Source: Vandiemenella viatica | Lineage: Eukaryota; Arthropoda; Insecta; Orthoptera; Morabidae | Reading direction: 5' to 3' | Length of the DNA stretch: 64,000 nt | Assembly: GCA_031002005.1 (NCBI GenBank) | Contig: JARYHS010008074.1 | Span: forward strand, 344,620,932 to 344,684,931 | Shown here: positions 29,875 to 42,625 of the stretch, in pieces | How positions within the stretch are numbered: position 1 is the first letter of the stretch | Layout of the letters: every line of letters begins with the position of its first letter | The notes under the pieces: model-generated | Told to the model about the DNA's origin: nothing | Seen by the model: only the letters and a program-made list of their open reading frames with translations | The model's database searches: none | Position numbers and translations under genes: made by a program

Positions 29875-31685
29875 AACGTTTTCGGTCTTTGAGTCTAACG
29901 TATCTATGAAGTAAGGTAAGGGAAGATTCCCATCTTATCGTTACCGAGGCTACGTGCAATGAAAACGGATACGATGTATTCTCTCTGTTTATGACTGTGA
30001 CCTGTTTCTTTCTTCACATCACGACGACAGCAGCACGCAAACTGGGGATCGCCAAGGGAGGGCAACTACTGTAGTTCCCTCATCGAACCCTGGAACTCGC
30101 AGGAAGTGGTTATACCCACTTACCGTCTTCGCCAGACACCATCGCATCAACAGGATTTCGTGACGCCGCATCATTCCACCAAAAACTTTTGTATGCAGTT
30201 AACCCAGCAATTTTTATGCAGATACGTCTATTATGCCAGCCAAACACAACTAGCACCTGCATTCATGCTTGGTTCGTAGTATTTCGTTAGTTACATTTGA
30301 TACTGTAAATTCTGAAATAAAGCTAGAACCTGTACAATGTTTCTGAAGGTATATTCGGGTGCCTCGTTTCAAAGAAACGAAAATTATACATATTTGTTCA
30401 TAACTGAGGTAATGTAGAGAGATACCTTTATAATTATCATAAAATGTTTAGTCCTGTAAACATAATCTTGATTACATGTTTTATCTGAATTGGGGCCCAA
30501 AAAATAAATTCAAATAAAAAGAACGAAGTGACGTTACGTTAGTGATCAGCGAATGAAACAGAAGGAAGTAGCAGGTGTTAAAAGAACTTGTTTATTTCTG
30601 ACTCTGACGACAGATATAAAACTGGAAACAAAGAAATGGACGATAAAAGCATGTACACTGCGATATTTGCATGATTTTGATGGAGCGTTAAAGAACCTTT
30701 TCAATGCAAGTTGGACGAGATCACCGCCTACAAAGAAATGTCAGTCTTAGGAGAGGAGTTATAAGCGATAAAATTATTTTTTTAAAATAGTAATTGCATG
30801 GTAAGCCGCTGAAGATAGAGAGGCCAAAACAGAAAAAAAATTGAAATTGTTTTCTATCTGTTCGCACATCATTCAAAAACTAATGAACAGATTTTAGCTA
30901 AAATGCACTTAGTGATAGCTTATGTCACCGGATAACATACAGACCACAATTTATCTAGATCATTAACACGATTCCCAACCATACTGAGGCCAGATCCGTA
31001 ATTTTTGTATGTCTAGTGGGGGATCAAGGAAAATCAAAGAACGCATTTCGTCAAAACGACACCTAATGATAATTTATGATATAATGTTACGTCGGTAAAC
31101 TGAAAAAAGACATAATTTATAAATAACAAATTCGTAGAAGCAGATGAGGAAGAATTGAAGACGAGAAACAGGAAAATATGCTCCGTCGAACTTACATTAA
31201 AATTTTTTTAAACATAATACAACTCGTATTGTTAAAAAAAAATCCATAGCGTTTCGTACAAATTGCTTTGTTTCTAAATTTTTTACTTGATAAAATTTTG
31301 AATTAAACACGATCAGGTTACTGCTGCTGTAATTTAAATTTTTACTTTATTAATATCTTTGTATTCAAAAACTTATCTTTTTGAGACAAGAGGCTGACTC
31401 AGCTATAATTATGTTTTCTGTTCACATTAACGGAATAACGAAGATAACCACCCAGTTTGCAAGTGCTTGTTGTCGATCGAAACCATGTTTTACGTAGATT
31501 TCCTAACTGCTCTGTGGACACAAAGACTTGAAACGAATAACAATGCTGACATTGTCAAATTAAGTGTTAGATCCAGGAAATGTACACGCTAAGTGGCGCA
31601 GTATTGCTGAATGATTCGATTTGGTTTTCTCTTAAGCCGACGCCAGCTTCAGCAGAAAAATGTTTAGTTTATTTAATATTAAAAG
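29875..31685. other. AT-rich intergenic DNA
   Basis: No gene or element recognised. Confidence 0.4.
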
Positions 31686-31689
31686 TGAC

Positions 31690-31800
31690 GTGCCATGTCC
31701 GTTCCGTCAAGTGCGGGGCCCTCATACCCCTTCATGTAAATTTTAATCTGAAGATCGCCAGTTCGAATCCCTGTCTAGGCAGAAATTTTGAAATTCCTCA
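31690..31800 (+). mobile_element. Possible tRNA-derived SINE head
   Basis: CAGTTCGAATCCCTGTCTAGGCAG near 31760-31783 contains a B-box-like GTTCGAATCC. The A box is not clear. A GAAATTTTGAAATTCC stretch follows. Confidence 0.35.
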
Positions 31801-33649
31801 AACTGATTTCTGGTACAGCTTGCTGTGCAATGTGAAGTACGCCAAAACGTTTCCGTGGTTCAGATACCACGTTATACTGTAGGTTCGCTTTAAGAAATAG
31901 GAATACCAGATTAAGATAGTTAACTACGACAGAAGAAAATCGAAACTCTGTCACACCGGAGGCCGAAATACCCTTCGGAGCCCTCCGGCCAATAATGTCA
32001 TACGCAATATTATTATAGTACGGTTAATAAGATTGAGTATCATTTGCTGTAAGTGTAGACGATTGTGTTAAGCGTAGTTACTCCATTCTTACTTGCAAGA
32101 GAGATTTAAAAAAATGAGGGTGAAATTTGATGTCATCCCATTCACGTCTGAAAGACACGAAGAGGGCTGCCTATTGTCGCATGCCTTTACTGGCACAAAC
32201 ACATTGGAGAGGTTTGAAATTTAGCTCACGACCTTGCACACAATATTGTGACTGTGGTTTGTGTACCGCCAACTTTCCTACTCCACTATCCTAGTATCGG
32301 AAGGAGAATATTTCTTGCACCACGCTGGCTCGAGGTTACCTATTGAATGTAATTGCTACAACCGCTACCAGCCTAGCTTTAGTATGGCAGCACACATGAA
32401 AAATGTGCTTAAAATCCGTAATTTATAGAAAGGAAAATGGTGGTTATATCACAGCTTGCTCATTCTGCTGCGAGGTTAGTTTTCCGTGGTATTATATGCG
32501 TGACATCACGGATCCGTGTGCTGCATCCCGACTGCGAGCCGCACAGCGTGCAGGAAAGCGTCGCTGATGGCTGAATCATCACCAAACGCTGTTCTCAGAG
32601 ACTTTCTCTCCAGTCACTTTATGCACCTTCCATTATAAGCATTCATCACTCTATAGCGGCATTCTTTCGCTAGCGTAATGGAATAGTAGAAAGCCAAAGG
32701 TCATATCTAGTATGGGTCACAGACTCTCTCAGGTCAAGTATATACTCTTCAGTAGCATCCGTTAAAGACGATCCTCCTTGGTGTATCTAACAGAGTGATT
32801 CTGTTAGTCGTGTGTGTAGGCAGATCAAGAACGCTAAGATTTCTCTGAGCTCTTCAAAAAAGTGGTGCTGCCTACTTGCGGCTAACTTCTTTACATGAAC
32901 CCAGTCTCGAACACAGCTAAGATAATAGTAAAATCGTAATGTTTCTATTCGTAAGATATATTCCTGCAAATTCAATTTAACACCCCTTAACATTAAATCC
33001 ACATTCTCTCCTGCAACATATCGTAATCAGCGCATCCAGTGCTCATCCTCAGGCAACATTTAGGTTTAGTATTCACCTGTCACGAATGCCTCAAAAAAGA
33101 TACAAAACATTTTATATCGAGCTGACATGCTATTTTAAAATTAAATTTAGGCTCACATTTTCATAAAATATTATGTGAAATTTATCGCAGAAGAAATTAA
33201 ATAACGATTTTAAATTAAGATCGTTTTCGTGTAAAATAAATATCTTAAAACAGATACACAAATGTGAAAGTACGAGTATAATGTCGCGTAAACCGCAAAA
33301 AAAAAGATTGTTGCAAACTTTTTCAAGTTTAATTTTTAGAAAAAGTATAAAAGTGACCTACTGAGGCTTGTGTGATTATTTGCATTGGCGTTGAAGTCTG
33401 ATAACATTCTGAGTGTTCAAAACGATTTTTATTTGATCAGTGAGTTCACTGATCACTCTATCAGCATATAACTCGTTTAGTCCACAATCCGAAGATTGAT
33501 TGGAGTCTCCCGAACAAGGTGCACAAAGCCACTGTGTCGGAGGTAGGACGGCCAGTTCCACTCCTCCGGGACCTACAGTGTAACGTGGAATCGGAACCAC
33601 GGAACATCCTGGCATAGCTCTTACGATCAATCAAAACTCTTAAAAAAAC
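31801..33649. other. Intergenic DNA without recognised features
   Basis: Mixed composition, nothing assigned. Confidence 0.4.
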
Positions 33650-33722
33650 TGCTCTCACAGAGATTTGAACCCGGGATCGGTCCTCGAAATTCCGAAAGCA
33701 AGCGCCTTAATCAATAAGCTAC
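33650..33722 (-). mobile_element. tRNA-derived SINE head (fragment)
   Basis: Minus strand: GGTAGCTTATTGATTAAGGCG (A-box region) then GATCCCGGGTTCAAATCTC (B box). Spacing fits a tRNA-like head, but the sequence is too diverged for a functional tRNA. Confidence 0.5.
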
Positions 33723-34718
33723 CAAATTGTTTTATAACATCTTATCCCAACTCAAATTATTGAATTAGTTCACGTAAAATTGGTAAAAATAAGTAATTTT
33801 CCAAACATTTCTTCCGACCGATTTTTATCCACTCCTCCTTACACTTAAATTCCGCTTCAAACGTGTTTTCTTTTTACTTTTTTCTTTATCCTGTGGCTGA
33901 GCCCTCTCTTTTCAATAGATCTTTATGCAGCTTTTACCCTCCAATCCTCGATCAAGGACTTTAAACGCCAGTGTAATTACTTGCCGTTTTAGAATATGCT
34001 TACAATAATAGTTGCGGAAATATGAGTAAAATATGCGGGAACCTCCATATTAAATTAGCTATATCCAAACAGCAACATTAGATGGTCACATTAATACTCC
34101 CTTTACATTTGCAGTCATAAATACTGTTAAATATACCCACAAAAACTAAAAAATAAACATAGAAATGTGGCAGTATGATGTGTACTTATATGTATTGAAC
34201 TAGACTAGTGCAAATGTCGCTATTAGAAAATGGTTTATACCTATAAATATCTGGTAACCAAACAGAAAGTTTCAAGCAGCTAATTGAGTGGAAATTGAAA
34301 ATGGCCCACTAGTTGAAATCTTGTTATTGGAATTTTTCACGTAATTTCACTGTTTTCTACTCTAATAACTTAAGGCAATGTAGCAAGTACAGTGAAGTCA
34401 TTCCAGAACTTTCTTCATTTGAAGACACTAAAACGCTTTTGAAATTTTGCTTAAAGATATTTATTTGATTCAATTGCTAGGAGAGTCGCAGATGAGCATA
34501 TAATTAACAGTCTGAGAGGACATCAATATCCCATATCTTCTAATACCCGCAAAATTGACTATAAAACGTCGCCTTATTGAATACGGGCCGGAGCTCAGAT
34601 TTCATGCCTAGCGCCCCGACCGTCCTCGTTACGGTTTTTGGTTGGTATTCCGTAATCATCGAAGCCGAGTGCATTACAGGCCAGAGCATTGAATTCTCTC
34701 ATTGCCTTTCAACTAGGC
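33723..34718. other. AT-rich intergenic DNA
   Basis: Nothing recognised until the hAT-like terminus at 34719. Confidence 0.4.
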
Positions 34719-36256
34719 CAGTGGTGGTCAACCTGGGTCCTACCGCCCACTAGTGGGCGTTCCAGCTTACATGGGGGCGGTACAGTTTCTGTCCGATATT
34801 GTAGCACATTCCTTTTTTTAATTTAATTGAGTTTATACGAAATTTTTTACATATTTGATGATATCAATTTTCGAGGAGCAAGTAAATCTCTTATATGTTG
34901 CCAAAGTATTGTATTATTATTTATTGATAAACATGAACTACTTCACTATAATTTATCATTAGTTTCCTGAATTATCGACTATATACAGTAATTTCATATG
35001 CTCTCTCACTCACTCACTCACTCATTGCTATTGGCTGGAGAACGGTGACGTCACGCGAAAGCATTAACTCTCTAGTTAACACCGATCACAGATATCATTA
35101 GAAGAATTCGAGATTCCATAATTTAATAGCTAACCAACTGCTATCAAATTAATTGACGTAATCCATTCTTTAAAAAGTCTTTTTGAAAAATTTGATACTA
35201 AAAAAAATAAAATCATTAAACTTTGCGGATGGAAAGATGAGGAACTGCTTTTCAATAACATGTCGCTAATGATGCAACATAAAGTAACATTAAAAAATTT
35301 TAATTACTCATGGTATCTGCTGTAACCGCGAATGCCAGTTATCATCCAGGCATAGGCTAAATTTCAATTTAATTAAAACTTTCCCTAATGTTGCTGCTTG
35401 ACCAAAGTTTATACATTATGGTTTATTTGCTTTTTACGTATTTTACTGATCACTTTCGTTAATGGTACTTGTTTATGTTCGGTGTACGTGAGTTTTACGT
35501 TATTGAAAGTGGAAATAAGACCAAATATGCTACTGAATCGATTATTCATGCAATTTATGTATTCGGTTTTGCTTAAGTGTTTAATAATCTGGAATCTGTG
35601 TTAAGTTCTCTTACCGTCACCAAAGATTATATTATGAATGTTTGCCCAACCTTAATGAAAAACAACAAGTTATTTCAAAGCAATTGTGCATTCCCTTTAA
35701 ACACAAATTCTTCAAACTTTGCAGAGTGGACTTTTAGGATCAAATATAAGTTCTTATTTCAGCATGTTCGATTCTAGCAATCACGACCTTTAAAAAAATA
35801 TGTACGATAGCGGGTTCGTTTCTGTCCGTGTTTAATACGTCTATTAATACTTCTGAGTTCTACAAGCTCAAGAGATTTGAAACACAGGTCAGTTCGTATT
35901 TGGCCAGATAGGGTCAACCTGTCATAATCTTTGACTATAAAAAACTGGAACTATCTATCCCCGTGACGATACGCAAAAAAAGATCACGGGCATACGCTAA
36001 TAATCAATAAATGATAATGTGACTCCAGAGAATACTGACAGATTCGTAGCCACTTCAATGACCTTAAAATGGAAAAATGTTTTGAAAAATCATTTTAGCG
36101 CAATTATTGAAGAGGCTGATACAACTTGCCACGAAGAACTGTTAGAAATTAGATATGAAGTGAACATAAATACGATAGTAGATATGAAAACCGGTATCAA
36201 AATAAAAAAAAAGTTGATACATTTACCCTTCTCCATCATCCCTGAAAGTTTGTAAC
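34719..36256 (+). mobile_element. hAT-type transposon remnant
   Basis: Starts CAGTGGTGGTCAACCTGGG, a hAT terminus of the Charlie type, followed by a CCCACTAGTGGGCG palindrome. Coding relics lie far downstream: near 36060-36180 the + strand reads HFSAIIEEADTTCHEELLEI, similar to the NPF...QEELLEI stretch of zinc-finger BED/SCAND3-like hAT transposases. The rest is heavily mutated and no right end was found; a Penelope-like insertion and another transposase relic follow. Confidence 0.4.
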
Positions 36257-36385
36257 ATCATCACGGAATCACTCTGGTGTTCCAGTCAAAGGTGTAGGGT
36301 GGTAACTTCCTTTATTCTATGTGTGAATGACTGCAGTAAATCTGGCTAAAAGGGACAGTCTGTTTTATATTGCATGCGTACAGAA
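36213..36385 (+). repeat. Direct repeat copy 1 (pair with 37745-37914)
   Basis: About 170 bases from TTGATACATTTAC through CTTCTCCATCATCCCTGAAA and GTTTGTAACATC to ATCTGGCTAA recur about 1.53 kb downstream with high identity. The Penelope-like element and a transposase relic lie between the copies. Confidence 0.8.
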
Positions 36386-36663
36386 TTCCCGCTGAATACA
36401 CCCCAGTACCCTCAGATAATTTCCCCTGTTGTTATCTTGGTTGTCCGGGTTGAACTGCGTCAATTTATGAAAACCTAACGTTTCGGCCATCATTTTGCTG
36501 CCTTCTTCAGAGGACTGTCAAGACTGGGATCGCTGTCGCCTATATATAGCTCCCGGAAAGCGCGCTAACCGTTTGGAGTGACATCACTAGAGCAAGCTAC
36601 CGCCGGCAGCGTGGCCTGTCCAATGGGGGCTTGCGTCCCGCCTTTTCCTAAGCAAGCATCACC

Positions 36664-36993
36664 ATATTTGGTCAGGTTGTAGCCTGCCGTCCATGTTCAT
36701 ATTATCTGGTCTCTTTTTAATTTCCAGTGCTTATCTGATACGGCTGGGCCACCATCTGCTTTCATGAACCAGTACACTAGTGTCACTAAATGAAACTGCT
36801 TGCCCACTGTCGGCCGAATGTTGTGCTACAGCTGATTTGCTGACGTCGTTATTTTTAAGATGTCTTATGAGTTCACACAGCCTTTCCTTGACCGTCCGTC
36901 CAGTCTCGCCGATATACACTTGGCCGCAGCTACAGGGTATTTGGTAAACGCCCGCTGCCTGCAGTTTCTCCCTCCTGTCTTTAACCTTTATGA
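36664..36993 (-). pseudogene. Penelope-like GIY-YIG endonuclease domain, fragment
   Basis: Minus strand reads KALIKVKDRREKL, GVYQIPCSCGQVYIGETGRT, VKERLCELIRHLKNN, SAVAQHSADSGQAVSF and VHESRWWPSRIR, then a stop and ALEIKKRPDN. VYQIPC...VYIGETGR is the GIY-YIG signature of Penelope-like elements, with CxC before it and H and E residues in place. The 5' end is cut at the inverted repeat junction, so the reverse transcriptase is absent. One in-frame stop lies near 36738. Confidence 0.85.
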
Positions 36994-37040
36994 GCGCTTT
37001 CCGGGAGCTATATATAGGCGACAGCGATCCCAGCCTTGAC

Positions 37041-37100
37041 AGTCCTCTGAAGAAGGCCGCAAAATGTTGGCCGAAACATTAGGTTTTGATAAATTGACGC
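37041..37100 (+). ncRNA. Hammerhead-ribozyme-like motif in the Penelope repeat
   Basis: CTGAAGA at 37047-37053 fits the CUGANGA core; GGCC at 37055-37058 can pair with GGCC at 37069-37072; GAAAC follows at 37073-37077. Penelope-like elements are known to carry hammerhead motifs. An unpaired A precedes the stem here and no clear cleavage triplet was assigned, so this copy may be a variant or decayed. A second copy is in reverse orientation near 36480-36515. Confidence 0.35.
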
Positions 37101-37226
37101 GGTTTAACCCGGACAACCAAGATAACATCGACAACGACCGCGGAAGTCTGCGCACCCAATTTCCCCTGTTGGACTAGTAACGCCGCACGTAACTTGATGT
37201 CAGAGAGACCTAAAATCCTAACTCTA

Positions 37227-37667
37227 CTGTACCGGTACAGTAATAATGAATTATATTTACCTGCATAAGCTTCACAAGCCGCTACATTTACAACATCTGT
37301 TCAAAATGGCGTTCCTCAGCGTCAATGCAGGCATGGCATCGTCGCGTCGTACAAAGTTTTGTCGTATCCGTTCTAATATCCCCGGTGTTGTAAACAGTGT
37401 CGCAGGCAGCGAGAATTCTCGCCAGGAGATCCTCTTCAGTCTCGCACACAAAACTTTTCGCTGAGACCAGGGGAAAGTGTTGCCACGGAACAGTACCTGC
37501 TCTGCGTATCCTCTTTCAGGGAATGTCTGATCCAGGAGTTCACGAGCCCTCAATCCAAGGTGAGATGGGGCTTCGTCATGTTGCAACCACATCCGTTGAC
37601 AAATAACTAGTGAGATATGTTCCAGGCACCTTGATAGCATGTCTCTGATAAACAATAGTACCGGTAC
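37227..37667. mobile_element. DDE transposon remnant bounded by TACCGGTAC palindromes
   Basis: CTGTACCGGTACAG at 37227-37240 is a perfect palindrome, and GTACCGGTAC recurs at 37658-37667. Between them lies the minus-strand end of a DDE transposase. The palindromes may be the ends of the insertion or coincidence. Confidence 0.4.
37272..37655 (-). pseudogene. C-terminal part of a mariner-like DDE transposase
   Basis: Minus strand: QRMWLQHDEAPSHLGLRARE, then LLDQTFPERG, and a C-terminal TTPGILERIRQNFVRRDDAM. WxQHDxAPxH holds the second catalytic aspartate, and PGILERxRQNxVRR is the usual end of an insect IS630/mariner-related family often annotated with DUF4817. The region normally reading SPDLTPLDFFLWG is replaced by unrelated residues, so the final catalytic residue is lost. 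The N-terminal half is missing. Confidence 0.65.
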
Positions 37668-37744
37668 ATGTACTCCACTGTCAGAAGTATCAGAACGATT
37701 TTCGCTTATAGCTTTTGAATTTCGGACCAGAATCCCTTATCTCA

Positions 37745-37914
37745 AATTGATACATTTACTCTTCTCCATCATCCCTGAAAGTTTGTAACATCGTCACGGA
37801 ATCGCCCTACAGATCCAGCCAAAGGTGTAGGCTGACCACTTCCTTCATTCTGTCTGTAAATGACTGCAAAAAATCTGGCTAATTGGGACAATCTGTTTAT
37901 AATGCGTGCACGAA
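37745..37914 (+). repeat. Direct repeat copy 2 (pair with 36213-36385)
   Basis: Second copy. It shares CTTCTCCATCATCCCTGAAA, GTTTGTAACATC and AATGACTGCA blocks with the first. Confidence 0.8.
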
Positions 37915-39004
37915 GAAATGGAGACGTTGGAACCAGAAGCCAGCCTGTCCAGTCTTACTGTTCTGAAGTACACCGAAAAGGTTCGTCAGATGAACGAATT
38001 ACTAGTACATACCGTCACTCGACGCACACTCAGGAAAAGTTTGGCACACTATCTGATGACACCACTGACATTCCTGTCCTGCCAGCCATTTACCAAATAA
38101 TTAAAATTCATTCTACTACTCGAACTAGCTAATCTAGCATCGTTGACACTGTCTTAGTGGCCTCAGTCAGGATGTTAACTACATTTTATTTAACAGGAAG
38201 TAAAATAATCAAATATCAATTAACGAACGTTTTTAGCATTGTATGTAACAACACATATTGGAAAGCAGTGTAATGAATAGTATTAAGTACTTAGTAAACT
38301 AAGTATCTGAGAAAAAAAACAGTATCAGACGTCATTCAGCTGAAGCTTCTTATTTAAACTATAACCAAACCAACAAGAACTCAAGTTGGGGAAGTCGAAA
38401 AAATACGACAGATCTGGAAATAGTTTTAACGGGATGCGTGTTGAATAGGTCGTCAGCAGCAGGAAGAATTATGGAAGCGCAGTGCGACAGCGGGTGGTGC
38501 GCGACACTGCCAGCAGGCCATCTGCCCGCCTACACACAGCTCAGCCGACAGCCGGCCGTCTCCTCCGCTGTTTTATAACTCACCAACAGTAGCTGCTGAA
38601 ATAGCGTCATACATCAGTACCCACATACCTGTTTAGACTCTACTTTTAGTTATTATAAATCTAGCATTATTCGAAATAGTTTTTAATTAAAATATTGTCC
38701 TTCCCGTTAGTATTCTGTAAGGATGTTTCTTTCACGAAGAATTTGTAAGTTCCTTCATTTTTCGAAATACTTCTTGTATAATTTGAAAATTTCTTATTAA
38801 TATACAGTTAATTCGAATTTTCGTTTGGAAAAAGTCCTGGTGTTCATGAATGTTTTGCAAGAATCCAGAAATTTAGACGAAAAGGAGTTAAGTGGTTGGC
38901 CAGTGAATAGTTGCAGGACTCTCTTAAAGGTAGCATATGAACCGTAAGAAATCACTGAAGCAGAAAAAACTGAACTCAAATGGAATTTAATTTACGAGAA
39001 CCTC
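37915..39004. other. Mostly AT-rich DNA with a GC-rich patch
   Basis: Bases about 38440-38575 are GC-rich without a recognisable gene. The rest shows nothing. Confidence 0.4.
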
Positions 39005-39160
39005 TATCGGCCTATGGCTTTACGCCTCGTCGACGTTGAGGTCATTAGAAGTGGTAAAGCAGTGAAGACTAGAAACGGGAAGGGATTCAGTCACGGCCTT
39101 TTGAAGGAAGCATTCCGGCATTCACTCGGAGTGACTTAGGGAAACCGTGAGAAACTCTGT
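39005..39160 (-). mobile_element. SINE, head missing
   Basis: Minus strand shows the body ACTCCGAGTGAATGCCGGAA and tail AATGACCTCAACGTCGACG, then AGGCGTAAAGCC. The tRNA-like head is absent. Confidence 0.75.
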
Positions 39161-42044
39161 CATTCACTATTTGATTTAAGCAATTAATAAGAACTTTACT
39201 ATTCAAGACGCGCAGTCTACTTATTTGTCGCACAATTCCACATGACGGTGAGGTTGCACACGAAGAAAACTTATAATTTTTTTTTTTACAAAAAAAGGTC
39301 TTGAGAATGTAAAACCAATCATTAAACCTTTAGGGATACTTGCAGAAATATTACATGGTGCAATTCAATATTTGTACATAATCCTTCGATTTACATCTCA
39401 GTGTTTGGTAGGTTAGAAACAGACTGGGACCACATCATATTCCCGCTCACACGGCGGTTCAGTGTACTCTCAGTAAATATACTGAAACAGTACGGTATAC
39501 CGCCGTAATAAAAAGTGATTAATTATTATTTAAATTTACCAAAATGCATATGATACTTAAAATCGTCTTTTGAAAAGGGTGCGCGAAATGATTTACTAAT
39601 CATTAGTAGAAATAAAAAGTCATAACCTGACAATATATTCTTTTGACAGATGGCCTACAGACATAAGGTGTATTTAAATTTATTTGTAATAAACAATCAA
39701 AAATTATACACAAACAACGCCTTTGACCTACATTAATGGCCACTAAAATTAAATAACTAAACAATACAAGACAAAAACGTGTTCTGATTTTCTTTTAAAA
39801 AATAGTAATTTACAGTTTCCAGCAAGACACGTAATGAAATTACTGTGTTTCATTCACACAAGCTACTGAAACAAACTTGTACAAATGCCACGGCTAATTG
39901 CTCAGTTCCTATATCGGAGAGAGAGGATTCTTAGAGTGCGTACTTCTCCGCTCAGAGCGCTAGTTTAGGCAACCATGAAGGTTCTAAGTGCAAACACCAC
40001 ATTAGCAATTTAAGCAAAGTTTGTCTCTTACCGTCTGGTCGGCAGTGACGTAGTCAACAACCTCCGACCCCACACTGAATTTGTATGTCACCTTGTATCT
40101 CAAAATAAAGACTCTTTACCACACCTAACCGATCCCATGATATGCTGTCGGCCCAAACACAAGTGAAAACATGAACCATCGAGACCAAAAATACCTCAAT
40201 GAGCTTCTCTCGCCACCTTTTAAACCTCGGTCGCTGCTCCTCCTCCTTGGCGGTTTTTTCGTGGTCGAATCATCGTTGTAGGAGTTCCCACCTCTCTCCC
40301 CATAGGCGAACATGAAACAACATTATAAATAAAATGTAACAATTTTCTAAACTAAAACGCTATTAGTAGACCATTCGCCCCTCCAAACACACTCAGATTC
40401 GGCACATCTTTCCTTTGACGGAATTGGAGGATTTCTTCGGAAACTGTCGTACTTTCCATGTCCATTCCGTATTCCATCTCTCTTAGTAAGCATTCACAGC
40501 ATCTCTAATTTGGCGTGTCTTGACGTTATCACGTATCTGCAATTGGTGCTTAGTGCTATGAGAGTTCTAAGTAAATCTCACCAGTCACACTGTCCACGCA
40601 CAGAACTGCGGCTGACCCCCCAATGAGCGATGAAAGGTCATATATCTGCCTTTTCAAACCAGCACGTCTTATTGTGTGTGTGTGTGTGTATGTTTGTGTC
40701 GTCTTTCGATTAAGTCTGAATGGAGAGTTCGCCGTAACAGGCTAAAAGTTCGCTGATCTCTGCTCTGCAGAAAATCCTTCTCACACCTTGGAAATTTGGC
40801 TTCGCTGTACTCTCAATAAACATATGTTATGTGCAAACGTTCGTTGAAAGACTAGGATACAGCTCTCTGACTCTCGGTATAGTTGTTTTACTTCTTTCCA
40901 ATTCTCCTTTATGATTTTTTTTTATGTAGAGATAGTAAAAAGGCGAAAAACAGCTGGAATGACGATAATATCCTACACTGATGAAATATAATGAGAGGAC
41001 TAGCTAAACTTTAAATGGTAAGTATAAATTTTTTCTTCCGAAGATTATGTCAGTATTTCTTCGAACTGAGGCATGATAAAAAACAACTTCGTAAACACAA
41101 ATTCACTTAACCTTTCATGTAAAATTTAGTACAGCAGTAAGAAAATTAAAATTAAATAAATTATAAATAGCCTTTCAAGACTTACATTTGATTAGTATTA
41201 AATAACAACCGAGGAAGCGCAGGATAAATTTTGGGGTAATGTTTTACGTAATTTGATTGGGATAATTAATCGAAAGCTGTGCTAAACAATATATCTCAAA
41301 CACAGAAATGATTTATCATGCGATGTGCATACCGCATAGATAGTTGTTTAAGGAAATATGCACCAGCATGGTCGTACATATAGATTAATAATAATCACAT
41401 TTTTATAACAGAATTTAATTGGTAAATTCAAACGATTAGAGTTTGTCATTCCTGGCCCTTTTTTTTTTTTTTTTTTTTTTGCTCTTCCTAGTACTAAGTG
41501 AGATAAGCTGTCCGAAACGCCTTTTGAGGGACAAGGCTTAATTGTTTAAACTCATGTTTAGAGCTACATTCCTAAAGAGAATTGGAATCCTATTGCTGAC
41601 GCGATGCTGAATGTTTGGCCATCTGTCAGAGGTCTCTAGCTCGTAAACGTATCAGACTTCAAATTTAAACATCATAGGTGTTTCATTGTCCCAAAAACGA
41701 ATATCATACCATATGTAATAAATATACTGTAGATGTATTAAAGAAACATGAACACGACATCATATCACAGGCAGAAATATTATTTAGATTGAGTCTGGAG
41801 ACTTGCTGCTCACTACAGGTTAGGAAAAGTGTCATAGATTACCGATCCAGAAAGAGGTGGAGGCGATTAATTTGACATCAGAAGTGCTTGATACGAGACT
41901 GCATCGGAAATGTGTGTGACAAACGAAGTGATTAAAAAAAAACAAATAGCAACTAGGATTTGAAACTGGTTGTTAATGTGTGTGAATCTTAGTTAATATA
42001 TTATGTGAAAAATACTTCAGATGATACTAACGATAGAAATTTTT
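39161..42044. other. AT-rich intergenic DNA with simple repeats
   Basis: Holds a GT microsatellite near 40673-40690 and a run of 22 T at 41459-41480, possibly the tail of a minus-strand retroelement that cannot be identified. No gene seen. Confidence 0.5.
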
Positions 42045-42330
42045 AAACTGGTTTTGGATCTCGACAAAGCGTTTGACAGGGGTGAACAGGGATAGAATCA
42101 TTGAGGAGAATAGGGATGATACTAACTAGGTGGAGGAATTCTTAAGAGGTTTGGAAATTCCATATCAGGACAGGTGGAAGTGATAGTAAGAATGCCACAG
42201 GATGGAATATTTGGATGTTTGTTGTTCGTTATCGTATGGATAATTCTAGATTGTTTGCAGGCAACATAATTCTGTATAATAGGAGTATTTCAAGAGAAAT
42301 AGTGGCCAGCTAAGTTACTTTTCGTTCTGC
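42045..42330 (+). pseudogene. LINE reverse transcriptase fragment
   Basis: GTTTTGGATCTCGACAAAGC near 42050 encodes VLDLDKAFDR, the RT domain A motif with its aspartate. A damaged WNIWMF stretch and an LFAGNIILYNRS stretch near 42255 stand where QGSVLSPLLF and FADDIVLY would be. Frames shift between them. Clade not assignable. Confidence 0.5.
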
Positions 42331-42625
42331 ATACTGGAAAATATAATACACAGAAGATGCTCCAGAGAAAAAAGCGAAACTAAATTAAATTGGATTGGCA
42401 GTGTTATTTATTATATGTATGTAATTCTGTATGATAAAAGAAGAGATAGACAGAAAATGCAGAACAGTATACGTACCAGAACTGGCAAAGGAGTCGGTTG
42501 GGATACGCTTAGAAGACAGCAAGTGTATAAAATGAGTAGTAGGTGTTCGTATAAGGCACACGTTGAACGTTAAGAGCGAATGGATACTGGCCGAAGAACA
42601 GGGCGTAAAATGTGGAGTGGATGAG

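Larger units (their letters stand above)
36432..37157 (-). mobile_element. Penelope-like retroelement, 5' truncated, with inverted terminal repeats
   Basis: Flanked by an exact 14-bp target duplication AATTTCCCCTGTTG at 36418-36431 and 37158-37171. Terminal repeats lie at 36432-36563 and 36994-37126 in opposite orientation; the 3' copy is in the orientation of the minus-strand gene, the other is inverted and joined to the truncated coding sequence at 36994. Inverted or tandem repeats and 5' truncation are typical of Penelope-like elements. Between them is a GIY-YIG endonuclease relic. The reverse transcriptase is missing. Confidence 0.85.
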
